Under the pieces are notes generated by a model. The model did no database searches. It was not told the DNA's origin and saw nothing but the letters and a program-made list of their open reading frames with translations. From assembly GCA_934635385.1 (NCBI GenBank), contig CAKTZI010000015.1, forward strand, positions 16,415-80,414: a stretch of DNA of 64,000 nucleotides, written 5' to 3'. This DNA comes from an uncultured Kiritimatiellota bacterium. GTDB lineage: Bacteria > Verrucomicrobiota > Kiritimatiellia > RFP12 > UBA1067. The position numbers and the translations under genes were made by a program. This document shows positions 55,731-63,553 of the stretch, in pieces (the stretch's first letter is position 1; the number at the start of each line of letters is the position of its first letter).

Positions 55731-58127
55731 TCAGAACCGCGTGATGTCGCGGGGAATCTTCTTGAAGGTGATGCGGTACTTCTCCAGCTCCGCCGCGCCG
55801 AGCGTGCAGACGTCGGCGTAGATGACGTAGCGCTCGGCCTTCGTCCTGATCGTGCGGAGGAGCGCCCGGTTGAGCGTGACGACAGCGCCCCGCTCGTAGC
55901 AGAAGTAATACGCCACGCCAAACGCCGTACCCAGCAGATAGGGGTCACACGGAGCCACGGAGGCACGGAGGGTTCGCCTACCCCCTTCTCCGCCTCTCCG
56001 CAACTCCGCGTGTGAGAACTCCCCTGCGCCTTTCGTCTCGGTGTACCAGACGTATTCGCGGATCGCCGCCTCGCCGGCCGCCTCGTTCAGGACGCCATCC
56101 CGCATCAGTTCTGGCCCCAGCTCGTAATAGCCGAAGCCGCCGCCCGTGCCCTCGACGGTTTTCTCACGCGGAGACGCTTCCGAACGGACGGCTTCCTCAC
56201 GCGGAGGTGCGGAGGCGCGGAGACTTGAAAGGTCAGGGGTTGACAGCCCCCGCGTCCCAGCCCCCTCACCACCTTCTCCGCCTCTCCGCAACTCCGCGTG
56301 AGACGATTTCCCCGCGCCCGCGTGACCATACCCCGAAATGACGCGCTTCACGCGCTCCGCCGTCACACTCTCGGCATAGTCCATCATCTCGATCAGGATG
56401 AACCGCCTGTTGCCGCCGTCCGCCTTGTTCATGTTCAGGACAGCATGAGCCGTCGTCCCCGAACCGGCAAAGGAATCGAGGACAAGGGCGTTCTTGTCGG
56501 TGGCAATCTTCAAGATGCGCTCGATGAGCCGCACCGGCTTCGGCGTGTCGAACGGCGACTTGCCGCCGAACAGCACCATCAGTTCCTTCTTCGCCTCGTC
56601 CGTATGCCCCACGTCCCTGTATTCCCAAAGGTTGGTCGGAGGCATCCCGCCCACATCCGAAATGTAGGTCTTCTTGGCGATTCCGCCCTTGCCCTTGTTC
56701 ATGAAATAGTACTTCGGCCACGGCCCTTTCTCCAAGACCGCCATCGCCATCCGCCTCGACTCTGCAAACGACGCCGAGAAGACTTCCCCGCCCATGTCCC
56801 CATCTCCGCCTCTCCGCAACTCCGCGTGAGCAGCATCCCCCACACCGACATTCTCACGCGGAGACGCGGAGGCGCGGAGGTCTTGCACCCCCTCTTCTCC
56901 GTGTCTCCGTGCCTCCGTGTGAGACATTTCCGCACAGCCGTGAATGTTTTTCAGCATGATCGCCTTGACGCCCTTGCGAACCTCGTCCATCCCCACGCCG
57001 CAGATTTCCGCGCGCCTTGCCTCATCCCCAATGTCACGCAGCTCATACGGACACCAGCCCTGCAAACTGTCAAGAATCGTTTGCTGATCGACTGCCCAAT
57101 GCCGTCCAGCCGTTGGATAAATCAACTTCCCCGTAAATGGGTTTTGTATAGCATACACCATTCCTTGGTGAGCAACAGAATCTGGCGCCAGGGCATCTGT
57201 GCTTTTCCAAGGGGCAACGTCGTTGTCCGGGTTTTTGTATTTCTTGTCCATCTCCGCCGTGCGCGGCAGTTTGTTCGGTTGCCAGCCGGGCTTCTTGGAG
57301 TAGGCGAGGATATGCTCCACTTCACTGACAATCCCTTTCGAGTCGTTCCGCGTGGAGTAGGTGCGCTGCCACGAGATGTTGGCGACGAAGCAGCTTGAGC
57401 CGAAGATCTCGTCGCAGACGGCCTTCAGGCTGTAGAGCTCGTTGTCGTCAATCGAGATGAAGATCGCGCCGTCCTCGGCCAGCAGCTTCCGCAGAAGCAT
57501 GAGACGCGGATACATCATGCAGAGCCACTTGTCGTGCCGCGTGAAATCCTCGCCCTCCTTGCCGACGACCTTGTTGAGCCAGGCCCTGATCTGCGGATCG
57601 TTCACGTTGTCGTTGTAGACCCAGCCCTCGTTGCCCGTGTTGTACGGCGGGTCGATGTAGACGCACTTGACCCGTCCCTCATAGCGCGGCAAAAGCGACT
57701 TCAGCGCCAGGAGATTGTCGCCGTGGATGATCATGTTCTCATCTTCGTCCCCCTCTCCGCCTCTCCGCAACTCCGCGTGAGACATCTCCGCACCACCGTT
57801 TTCCTCACGCGGAGACGCGGAGGCGCGGAGGCGTGAAGGAATTGACGCGGACGCGACGCCCGATATCGAATCAGTTTCTCCGCCTCTCCGCAACTCCGCG
57901 TGAGACATCTCCGCACCGCCGTTTTCCTCACGCGGAGACGCGGAGGCGCGGAGGCGTGAAGGAATTGACGCGGACGCGACGCCCGATATCGAATCAGTTT
58001 CTCCGCCTCTCCGCAACTCCGCGTGAGCCTCATCCCCATACCCCCACTTCCGCTCCAGCACGCGATACGGCACCGCATTGTGGTGGTTGACGACCTTCTT
58101 CTTCCCCGCCCATTCAAGCATCGGCAT
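55731..58127 (-). CDS. mod: Type III DNA methyltransferase Mod, copy 2
   Basis: A 798-residue Mod. N terminus (MPMLEWAGKKKVVNHHNAVP), DPPYNTG region, AdoMet motif (VLDSFAGSGTTAHAVLNMNK) and C terminus are nearly identical to Mod1. The middle (LYSLKAVCDEIFGSSCFVAN through GKSPFDTPKPVRLIERILKI) is unrelated, so it recognises another sequence. It carries more in-frame repeats than Mod1: two elements near the N terminus, another in the specificity region (MSHTEARRHGEEG, LRASASPRENVG, AAHAELRRGGDGD), and those shared with Mod1. Its -10 (TGTAAT) is weakened by the junction with companion 3, so expression may depend on the upstream promoter. Confidence 0.9.
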   Translation of the reverse strand: MPMLEWAGKKKVVNHHNAVPYRVLERKWGYGDEAHAELRRGGETDSISGVASASIPSRLRASASPREENGGAEMSHAELRRGGETDSISGVASASIPSRLRASASPREENGGAEMSHAELRRGGEGDEDENMIIHGDNLLALKSLLPRYEGRVKCVYIDPPYNTGNEGWVYNDNVNDPQIRAWLNKVVGKEGEDFTRHDKWLCMMYPRLMLLRKLLAEDGAIFISIDDNELYSLKAVCDEIFGSSCFVANISWQRTYSTRNDSKGIVSEVEHILAYSKKPGWQPNKLPRTAEMDKKYKNPDNDVAPWKSTDALAPDSVAHQGMVYAIQNPFTGKLIYPTAGRHWAVDQQTILDSLQGWCPYELRDIGDEARRAEICGVGMDEVRKGVKAIMLKNIHGCAEMSHTEARRHGEEGVQDLRASASPRENVGVGDAAHAELRRGGDGDMGGEVFSASFAESRRMAMAVLEKGPWPKYYFMNKGKGGIAKKTYISDVGGMPPTNLWEYRDVGHTDEAKKELMVLFGGKSPFDTPKPVRLIERILKIATDKNALVLDSFAGSGTTAHAVLNMNKADGGNRRFILIEMMDYAESVTAERVKRVISGYGHAGAGKSSHAELRRGGEGGEGAGTRGLSTPDLSSLRASAPPREEAVRSEASPREKTVEGTGGGFGYYELGPELMRDGVLNEAAGEAAIREYVWYTETKGAGEFSHAELRRGGEGGRRTLRASVAPCDPYLLGTAFGVAYYFCYERGAVVTLNRALLRTIRTKAERYVIYADVCTLGAAELEKYRITFKKIPRDITRF
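55948..56305. repeat. Family-A repeats in the Mod2 3-prime part
   Basis: Same positions as in Mod1 (55948-56015 and 56168-56305), but the spacer between the arms at 56220-56275 differs (encodes GAGTRGLSTPDLSS). Confidence 0.85.
56800..56935. repeat. Family-A repeats in the Mod2 specificity region
   Basis: CTCCGCCTCTCCGCAACTCC, CTCACGCGGAGACGCGGAGG and CTCCGTGTCTCCGTGCCTCC arms in frame, an insertion absent from Mod1. Confidence 0.85.
57752..58027. repeat. Family-A repeats in the Mod2 N-terminal part
   Basis: Three CTCCGCCTCTCCGCAACTCC arms alternate with two CTCACGCGGAGACGCGGAGG arms; the two 120-bp units are near identical, indicating a recent tandem duplication. Confidence 0.9.
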
Positions 58128-58199
58128 GGCGAACCCTCCCATCGTCAGGAGCGAAGCAAAGATGGCAAATCGTAATCTCATGGTCAAGCATGATGTGCA

Positions 58200-59183
58200 T
58201 TACAGGGATTTCTGCCGCGTTGTCCGAAGCACCCTGCCCTTTTGACGTTGCTGCTTAAGGAAATAACGTTCGTCTTCAAGATTCGGATCGTTGACCCTTG
58301 GGTTGAACAGGGCGGACATCTTCAGTCGCAGCAAATGGCCAATTCCTTCCGAGACCATTCCGTAATTCGCGGACGTCACCTGCCCCCATTCGTTTGTCTT
58401 CGTCCGAACGCGATAGATCAGGCATTCGTCTTTCGCCAGTCGAACATCGTTCGTGACGGCTTGAGCCGTGCGCCCAAAGAACAGGTCGAGCGCACGTTCG
58501 TACTTCGCCTGGACATCTGCCTGATAGGCATACCTGAACACGCTGTCGGCGTGTTCAACCTTGGCCTTGTAGAATCCATCGGCACAATGCGGAAATCGCA
58601 AATGAAGGTTGTTCGCAAACGAAAGCCAGTCGTTGGGGTCACGAGAAGACTCAAAAAGCAGATGGACGTCATCGCGCTTCCCAGACCCAAATGGCGGACA
58701 CCAGTCGAATCTCTCAAGGTCGAATTTGAGGACTTCATTCGTTGCCGGATAGCAAAGGCCAACATCGCCATGATACGTCATGGCAGCCGGATTGCGAACA
58801 CGGCGGAGGACGACATCTTCCCGCTTTGCCCCCTCAGACCATTTTCGCGTCTTGCAGACAGCGGCTTCGGACAGCGCCCGCACAGATCGACGAGAGAACG
58901 AATCATAGTAGCCGTCCTTGCTGACCTCAACGACAGAACGCCCGATGCACGTGGAACATGAGGCGCGGAACGCTCCCATCGCATCCGTAACGCCCTTTTG
59001 AATCTCCTCTTTCGTCGGTGCGACGAGAAAGGCGATCGAGACATTGGCGTTCGCCACTGGGCTGCCGTCTTCATTCCGCACAATGACTTCGACTTCTGCC
59101 AAGGCACCGTCGGCAAAGGGATTGTATGCGGCAAAACACACTTCGGCAATCGTTAGTCCACAAAACAAGAAAACCTTTTTCAT
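58200..59183 (-). CDS. Secreted companion protein, copy 3
   Basis: A 327-residue protein with signal peptide (MKKVFLFCGLTIAEVCFA) and mature start AYNPFADGALAEVEVIV. Same layout: beta domain (NEDGSPVANANVSIAFLVAP), a possible CSTC pair, PATNEVLKFDLERFDWCPPF, then CLIYRVRTKTNEWGQVTSAN and YGMVSEGIGHLL. The C terminus differs from the other copies after NDPNLEDERYF, and the stop TAA is formed at the junction with duplicated mod 5-prime DNA. The ATG overlaps the hydrolase stop by four bases. Confidence 0.7.
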   Translation of the reverse strand: MKKVFLFCGLTIAEVCFAAYNPFADGALAEVEVIVRNEDGSPVANANVSIAFLVAPTKEEIQKGVTDAMGAFRASCSTCIGRSVVEVSKDGYYDSFSRRSVRALSEAAVCKTRKWSEGAKREDVVLRRVRNPAAMTYHGDVGLCYPATNEVLKFDLERFDWCPPFGSGKRDDVHLLFESSRDPNDWLSFANNLHLRFPHCADGFYKAKVEHADSVFRYAYQADVQAKYERALDLFFGRTAQAVTNDVRLAKDECLIYRVRTKTNEWGQVTSANYGMVSEGIGHLLRLKMSALFNPRVNDPNLEDERYFLKQQRQKGRVLRTTRQKSL

Positions 59184-60367
59184 CGCAAATCGCCCTCCTT
59201 CACAATTCGGCTGAAGACCTTATGAAGATAATAATAAGCCACGTCTTTTACGTCGGAATGAAGGACGCAGCCGGCGAAGTCGCGATGACGTCCCTGAAGG
59301 TCATAGCCATTGGGCAGCAGTTCCGGATCGTTCATGTCAATCGACGTGATGCCGGCGCGCGACAAGTCCGTAATGCCAGCCGCCGGCGAGAGAGCCGGGA
59401 TGCCCTGCGCCAAATGGAAATCCGTTTCAAGGCGAGAGCTGTTCGGATTGCTCATCGAAGAAGGACTTAGCCTAAACACCGTATTCGTCCTGAAGACGGA
59501 CAAGTCCGACTCGACATTCGCCTTCTCCGCCGACCATTTTCGGAAACCAAGGGCCGTCTTGCCAAATCCCCATCCCGACCAGTCGGTCGTTCCAAACCTG
59601 TCGATGAATCCTTTTCTGCCTTTGAATATCTCCTGCTTATGCCACGCCCATCGGCCTTTCGTACTGCTGTCGCCGACACCAGCCAATGTAGGCGGATTGT
59701 GCGAATCTGTGTAGATGGCCAGAACCTCATCACCTGAAGAATAGAAATTGACGGCAACTGGCGCAACCTTGCAGAAGCGATTCTTCCATGTCAGGTTGTG
59801 ACGCGCGTCATTCGTGGGGAAGAGTTCATGCCATCGGGACGTCCAGCATTCGCTTCGGTATTCCATCCACTCGTCCTGAACAAGGTGATTGGACGGGTTT
59901 GTGTCTGACAGCGATGCGTCGAACGCCTCAGACGGAATCGCAGAATCAAGCATGATGAACTTATCGACTTGCATGGCATGGTCTTGGATGGCGCTTGCGG
60001 CCACCATCGTTCCAAGGCTATGTGCGATGACGACGCGACGACCGCTGAAGCCATTAACATAACTGGAAAGGCGCGCGGCAGTCACAAACGCATTTGAAAC
60101 GTTGATGTGATAATCCCAGTCCGCACCGAGATCAGAATCCCAGGAAATGGCATGGAACTCCATTCTTGCACCGGCCTGCCACAGCCGCTTGAACATCTCG
60201 GACGCCCAGACATGAGCTCCTTCTGCCGTGACATTCGCCCCATGTACCCAAAACACATGGGGCGGATCTGACGCAAGCGTCGACTGCGCCAACACCAAAA
60301 GGGCAAAGCCGAAGATTCCAATCGTGTTGACGACCTTCTTCTTCCCCGCCCATTCAAGCATCGGCAT
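59180..60367 (-). CDS. Secreted alpha/beta-hydrolase, copy 3, with mod-derived N terminus
   Basis: A 395-residue protein. The first 14 residues MPMLEWAGKKKVVN are those of Mod; then TIGIFGFALLVLAQSTLAS completes a plausible signal peptide whose basic n-region is the mod-derived AGKKK. The mature part has PHVFWVHGANVTAEGAHVWA, the elbow RRVVIAHSLGTMVAASAIQD and CVLHSDVKDVAYYYLHKVFS. The frame is open up to an ATG at 60427. The ribosome site (GGGAGGG) and promoter are the duplicated mod ones. So the pair was spliced behind the mod start and is expressed from it. Confidence 0.75.
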   Translation of the reverse strand: MPMLEWAGKKKVVNTIGIFGFALLVLAQSTLASDPPHVFWVHGANVTAEGAHVWASEMFKRLWQAGARMEFHAISWDSDLGADWDYHINVSNAFVTAARLSSYVNGFSGRRVVIAHSLGTMVAASAIQDHAMQVDKFIMLDSAIPSEAFDASLSDTNPSNHLVQDEWMEYRSECWTSRWHELFPTNDARHNLTWKNRFCKVAPVAVNFYSSGDEVLAIYTDSHNPPTLAGVGDSSTKGRWAWHKQEIFKGRKGFIDRFGTTDWSGWGFGKTALGFRKWSAEKANVESDLSVFRTNTVFRLSPSSMSNPNSSRLETDFHLAQGIPALSPAAGITDLSRAGITSIDMNDPELLPNGYDLQGRHRDFAGCVLHSDVKDVAYYYLHKVFSRIVKEGDLR

Positions 60368-60438
60368 GGCGAACCCTCCCATCGTCAGAAGCAAAGCAAA
60401 GATGGCAAATCGTAATCTCATGGTCAAGCATGATGCGC

Positions 60439-60449
60439 ATTATACCAAA
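60439..60449 (-). promoter_or_regulatory. Extended -10 promoter of the hydrolase copy 3 operon
   Basis: Minus strand GATTTTGGTATAATGCGC, identical in layout to the Mod1 promoter. Confidence 0.7.
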
Positions 60450-60473
60450 ATCTCTGCATCGACAGACTGAGCA

Positions 60474-61418
60474 TCAGAACGGGGGAAGCCGCCTTTTGAC
60501 CTTGAACCAGAGTTCGCTCCAGCGGGCGGTCGCGCGGTTGAAGGCAAGACGGTCGCGGCGAAGCGAAAACGGCACGTCGCCGGGCAGTTCCAGCCCCTCG
60601 GACACGGCCCATTCCACCGTCGCGACAACCGCCTCGATGTTACGCGCCGAACGCGGAGTCCACCCTTCCCACGGCTTCGGCCGCCCGATGAAGTGCGCGA
60701 AGAGGCGGGACGGATCCTTGTCGAGCGCATACATTGCCGTCACGCGCGGCGCGTCCGGCAGAAACGTGAGCGCGGCATTGAGGCACGACTCGTCGAGCTG
60801 ATGGTAGCACGCGAGCGACCTGTCCACCACGCCCACGTCCCCTTTCGGAAGACGCATCATCAGTTCGTGCCAGACGCGCAGAAAACGTTCCTGTGCCCGC
60901 GCAACGGACAGAAAACACGCCGAACACGAACTGAACGCCGCGACATCCGCAGCCGTCACCTCGGGAACCGCCGAGACGTCGATTCCGGCGGCGGACGCGA
61001 CATCGACGCGCCACGTCGGCAGAATGCGGGCAAGGTCGTAGGACGGCGGGAACGCAAGCTCCATTTCCGCTGCGCCACGCCGCCGCACGTGAATCTGCGC
61101 GACGTTCGGCGGCGTGAGCAAGTCCGAACAGTTCCCCGTGAAGAGCGCATCCGAATCGGCCCATGTCACGAACGGCGTTTCGGCGTGCAGCATCATCTCC
61201 GCCTTGTAGCAGGTCAGCGAGTGAGCCGCGTGGTCAATCGAGACGAGGCGCACGCCACCGAACTGCGTGAGAACGGCGGCATCGGCGGACTTAAACCCCT
61301 TCGTGCCGACGATCACCGGCTCGTCCATGCCCGCCGCACGCATCGAGGCGATGAGCAGGAAGAGCCCCCACAGGTAGTTGTGGTCGCCGGCGGTGCAAAT
61401 CGTGTTGCGCATGGGCAT
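60474..61418 (-). CDS. GT-A type glycosyltransferase-like protein
   Basis: A 314-residue protein: NTICTAGDHNYLWGLFLLIA, VIVGTKGFKSADAAVLTQFG, LTCYKAEMMLHAETPFVTWA and DSDALF (a DxD-like metal site in WADSDALF). FLSVARAQERFLRVWHELMM and VGVVDRSLACYHQLDESCLN, then FAHFIGRPKPWEGW, recall GT8-like folds where HF-x-G-x-x-KPW closes the site. It is thus probably a retaining sugar transferase for the surface glycan. It ends 46 bp after the promoter of the hydrolase operon. Confidence 0.65.
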   Translation of the reverse strand: MPMRNTICTAGDHNYLWGLFLLIASMRAAGMDEPVIVGTKGFKSADAAVLTQFGGVRLVSIDHAAHSLTCYKAEMMLHAETPFVTWADSDALFTGNCSDLLTPPNVAQIHVRRRGAAEMELAFPPSYDLARILPTWRVDVASAAGIDVSAVPEVTAADVAAFSSCSACFLSVARAQERFLRVWHELMMRLPKGDVGVVDRSLACYHQLDESCLNAALTFLPDAPRVTAMYALDKDPSRLFAHFIGRPKPWEGWTPRSARNIEAVVATVEWAVSEGLELPGDVPFSLRRDRLAFNRATARWSELWFKVKRRLPPF

Positions 61419-61421
61419 CTC

Positions 61422-63431
61422 CTACCAGTCGGCGATGCGGCTGGATACGCCGCGCCCGGATGTCAGGGTGCCCAGCATCGCCACGAACTTGGGACGGCGC
61501 TTGTACTCCTCGCGAAGCCCGGCGACGCGGGCCTTCCAGTCGTCCCCCCGGCCAAGCCGAACCATCACGGGGCGCATCTTCTCCAGTGCCTTGCAGATGG
61601 TCTGGTAGCAGGACTCGTGCGCAGACGCCACGTTCGCGCGGATCTGCCCCTCCCAGATTTTCAGGGACTCTTCCGGCAGCTCTTTCGCGACGGCGTCCGC
61701 CACGCGCCAGCCGAAGTCATCGTACGCATACCCGTAGCCGCCCGCCGCACCTTTCGCCTCCCGGCGCAGCTGCCCGTAGATCGCCCAGGCGTCCTTGCCG
61801 CGCTTCTCCTCCAGCGCGATTTCCAGTAGCGCGGACAGGTTCGGCTTCGTCCCCTTCTTCGGCGGCGGCACGCCTGTCCTCGGCAGCGGCCAGTCCGCTT
61901 TCGTTTTGGCGGCGGCACACCCCGTCTCCAGGAATGACAGGACCAACGCGCGCACGCGCGGCCAGCACCGCGCCTTCTCGCAGGATGCCTTGAGCGTCTT
62001 GTAGGTACCGATGTAGGGATTCGACAGGTAGTCGTCGAGATCGGACGCCGCGACCGCCTTCCAGTTCTTGTCGAGGACAAGCAGCTCACGCAGCTTCCTC
62101 CGAATGACATTGCCCCCATACGTGTCCGTGGCCTTTACGCGTGCGACAAGCCCCTTCCGGCACGCGTCTTCCGCTTCCGCGCGGCGCCCCAGCCGGCAGA
62201 GCAGGTCTGCCAGCTCGACGCTTGCGTCCGCATCGCCTTCCGCCGCCTTCTTCAGGCAGGCAACCGCCTCCTCGGCGCGTCCCGCGCGCTCCAGTGCCTC
62301 GCAGATGCGCACGCGGTCTACGCGGGACTTCCAACCCGCATCGTCCTTTCTGGCCGCCCGTTTCATCAGGTCGTCGGCGATGAGGCCCCATGTCTTCCTG
62401 TCCGCCTTGAGCGCCGTCCGATAGGAGACCTCCATGTCGTCGAGCATGCAGAAGTCGTCGCCCGCGTGGATGGCGTCCTCCCATTTGATCTTTTCGCGGA
62501 CGTCCATGTCGCTGGACATCACCGCCTCCGCCACGATGTCCATGCACGCCGCGACCTGGTCGCCGATCTCGCCGTCCTCGTCGTTCGAGCGCTCCTCCTG
62601 GTCAAGCGCCCGGCGCTTCAGCAGGTCGCCCAGCTCCATCAGCGCGCGGACGTCGCCCGTGTCCCTGAGCCGGCCAAAGTATTCCCGCACAAGCGAATAG
62701 TCCGGGACCTCGTCGTGTCCGTAGCGGCGGTCCCAGTGGTCGTAGTAGCCGTACGAGGAGTCCTCGATCGCCTGCCGCGCGCGGCGGACGAGATCCGCCG
62801 TCGAGGCGCGCGCCATCTCCAGCTTGTGCTTCAGGTAGGGCCGCACGTCGGGGCACGTCGACAGCAGCTCGTCCGCGAGCGCGCGCAATCCGGTCTCGTC
62901 CAGGGACGCCAGATGGTCGGCCACGATGTCCGTCCGCTTCCGTGCGTCCGCCGCACGTCCGCCAACGCTCCCTGCGGACGCAGACGCCGCCCTCGTGTCG
63001 CTTTGCGCTTCGGCATCTTCGTCCTCCCACTCGTCGTCGAGGTCGTCCTCGCAATCGAAATCGCCGTCAGGATCCGCAAGCTCCTCCGCCGCGCGCTTCC
63101 AGCGGCGCGAAACGAGATCGGCTTCAGGGAAGTCGTCGCCCGCCTTCAGCCGCTTCGCCGCCGTGAGCGCGAGGGCGACGCAGTGCTTGCAGCGGACGCC
63201 GACGGGGCAGGTGCAGACGCCCTCCAGCCGGCCGGACGCATCGACCCGCAGCTTCGCAAAGTAGTCGTCCGAACCGTGGACTTCGGCGACGAGCCCGCCG
63301 TCCGGGAACAGGACGGGCGGCTCGACGCGCGACAGGTAGCCCCTGCCGCGCTCGACCGACCGCGCATCCGACCAGTCGCGCAGTTCGTCCCACGTCAGGG
63401 CCAGAAGGCGCTTCTTCAGTTTCGAATCCAT
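61422..63431 (-). CDS. SWIM zinc-finger protein with helical repeats
   Basis: A 669-residue protein. The SWIM zinc finger GVCTCPVGVRCKHCVALALT (CxC...CxH) lies near residue 70-92, after a short DNA-binding-like start (WDELRDWSDARSVERGRGYL). An acidic linker (DCEDDLDDEWEDEDAE) follows, then helical TPR-like repeats (AGRAEEAVACLKKAAEGDAD, GRRAEAEDACRKGLVARVKA). SWIM proteins of this layout are common, often beside SNF2 helicases or MoxR modules, neither of which is visible here. An extended -10 promoter lies at 63455. Function unknown. Confidence 0.85.
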   Translation of the reverse strand: MDSKLKKRLLALTWDELRDWSDARSVERGRGYLSRVEPPVLFPDGGLVAEVHGSDDYFAKLRVDASGRLEGVCTCPVGVRCKHCVALALTAAKRLKAGDDFPEADLVSRRWKRAAEELADPDGDFDCEDDLDDEWEDEDAEAQSDTRAASASAGSVGGRAADARKRTDIVADHLASLDETGLRALADELLSTCPDVRPYLKHKLEMARASTADLVRRARQAIEDSSYGYYDHWDRRYGHDEVPDYSLVREYFGRLRDTGDVRALMELGDLLKRRALDQEERSNDEDGEIGDQVAACMDIVAEAVMSSDMDVREKIKWEDAIHAGDDFCMLDDMEVSYRTALKADRKTWGLIADDLMKRAARKDDAGWKSRVDRVRICEALERAGRAEEAVACLKKAAEGDADASVELADLLCRLGRRAEAEDACRKGLVARVKATDTYGGNVIRRKLRELLVLDKNWKAVAASDLDDYLSNPYIGTYKTLKASCEKARCWPRVRALVLSFLETGCAAAKTKADWPLPRTGVPPPKKGTKPNLSALLEIALEEKRGKDAWAIYGQLRREAKGAAGGYGYAYDDFGWRVADAVAKELPEESLKIWEGQIRANVASAHESCYQTICKALEKMRPVMVRLGRGDDWKARVAGLREEYKRRPKFVAMLGTLTSGRGVSSRIADW

Positions 63432-63454
63432 ATCGCTTCCTCAATTTTCCGCGA

Positions 63455-63465
63455 ATTATACCAAA
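63455..63465 (-). promoter_or_regulatory. Extended -10 promoter of the SWIM gene
   Basis: Minus strand GATTTGGTATAATTCGCG, 24 bp before the ATG at 63431. Confidence 0.65.
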
Positions 63466-63521
63466 TCCCCGCCCTGCACGGCATCTTGCCCCTGATATGC
63501 AACGAAAAAACGGACGCGCCC

Positions 63522-63553
63522 CTACCCTCGCATTTATATAAATGCGAGGGTAG
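63522..63553. repeat. Perfect 32-bp palindrome
   Basis: CTACCCTCGCATTTAT is followed directly by its exact inverse, ATAAATGCGAGGGTAG, with no spacer. It lies about 60 bp upstream of the SWIM promoter. It could be an operator, a terminator or a cruciform. Confidence 0.9.

Noticed and set aside
55703..55966. N-terminal extension of hydrolase copy 2
   Set aside because: These codons are the other frame of the Mod2 3-prime end; the signal peptide at 55702 marks the real start.
50873..58027. CRISPR-like array from the regular CGCGGAG repeats
   Set aside because: Arms alternate in orientation, form hairpins and lie inside reading frames; spacers are partly identical.
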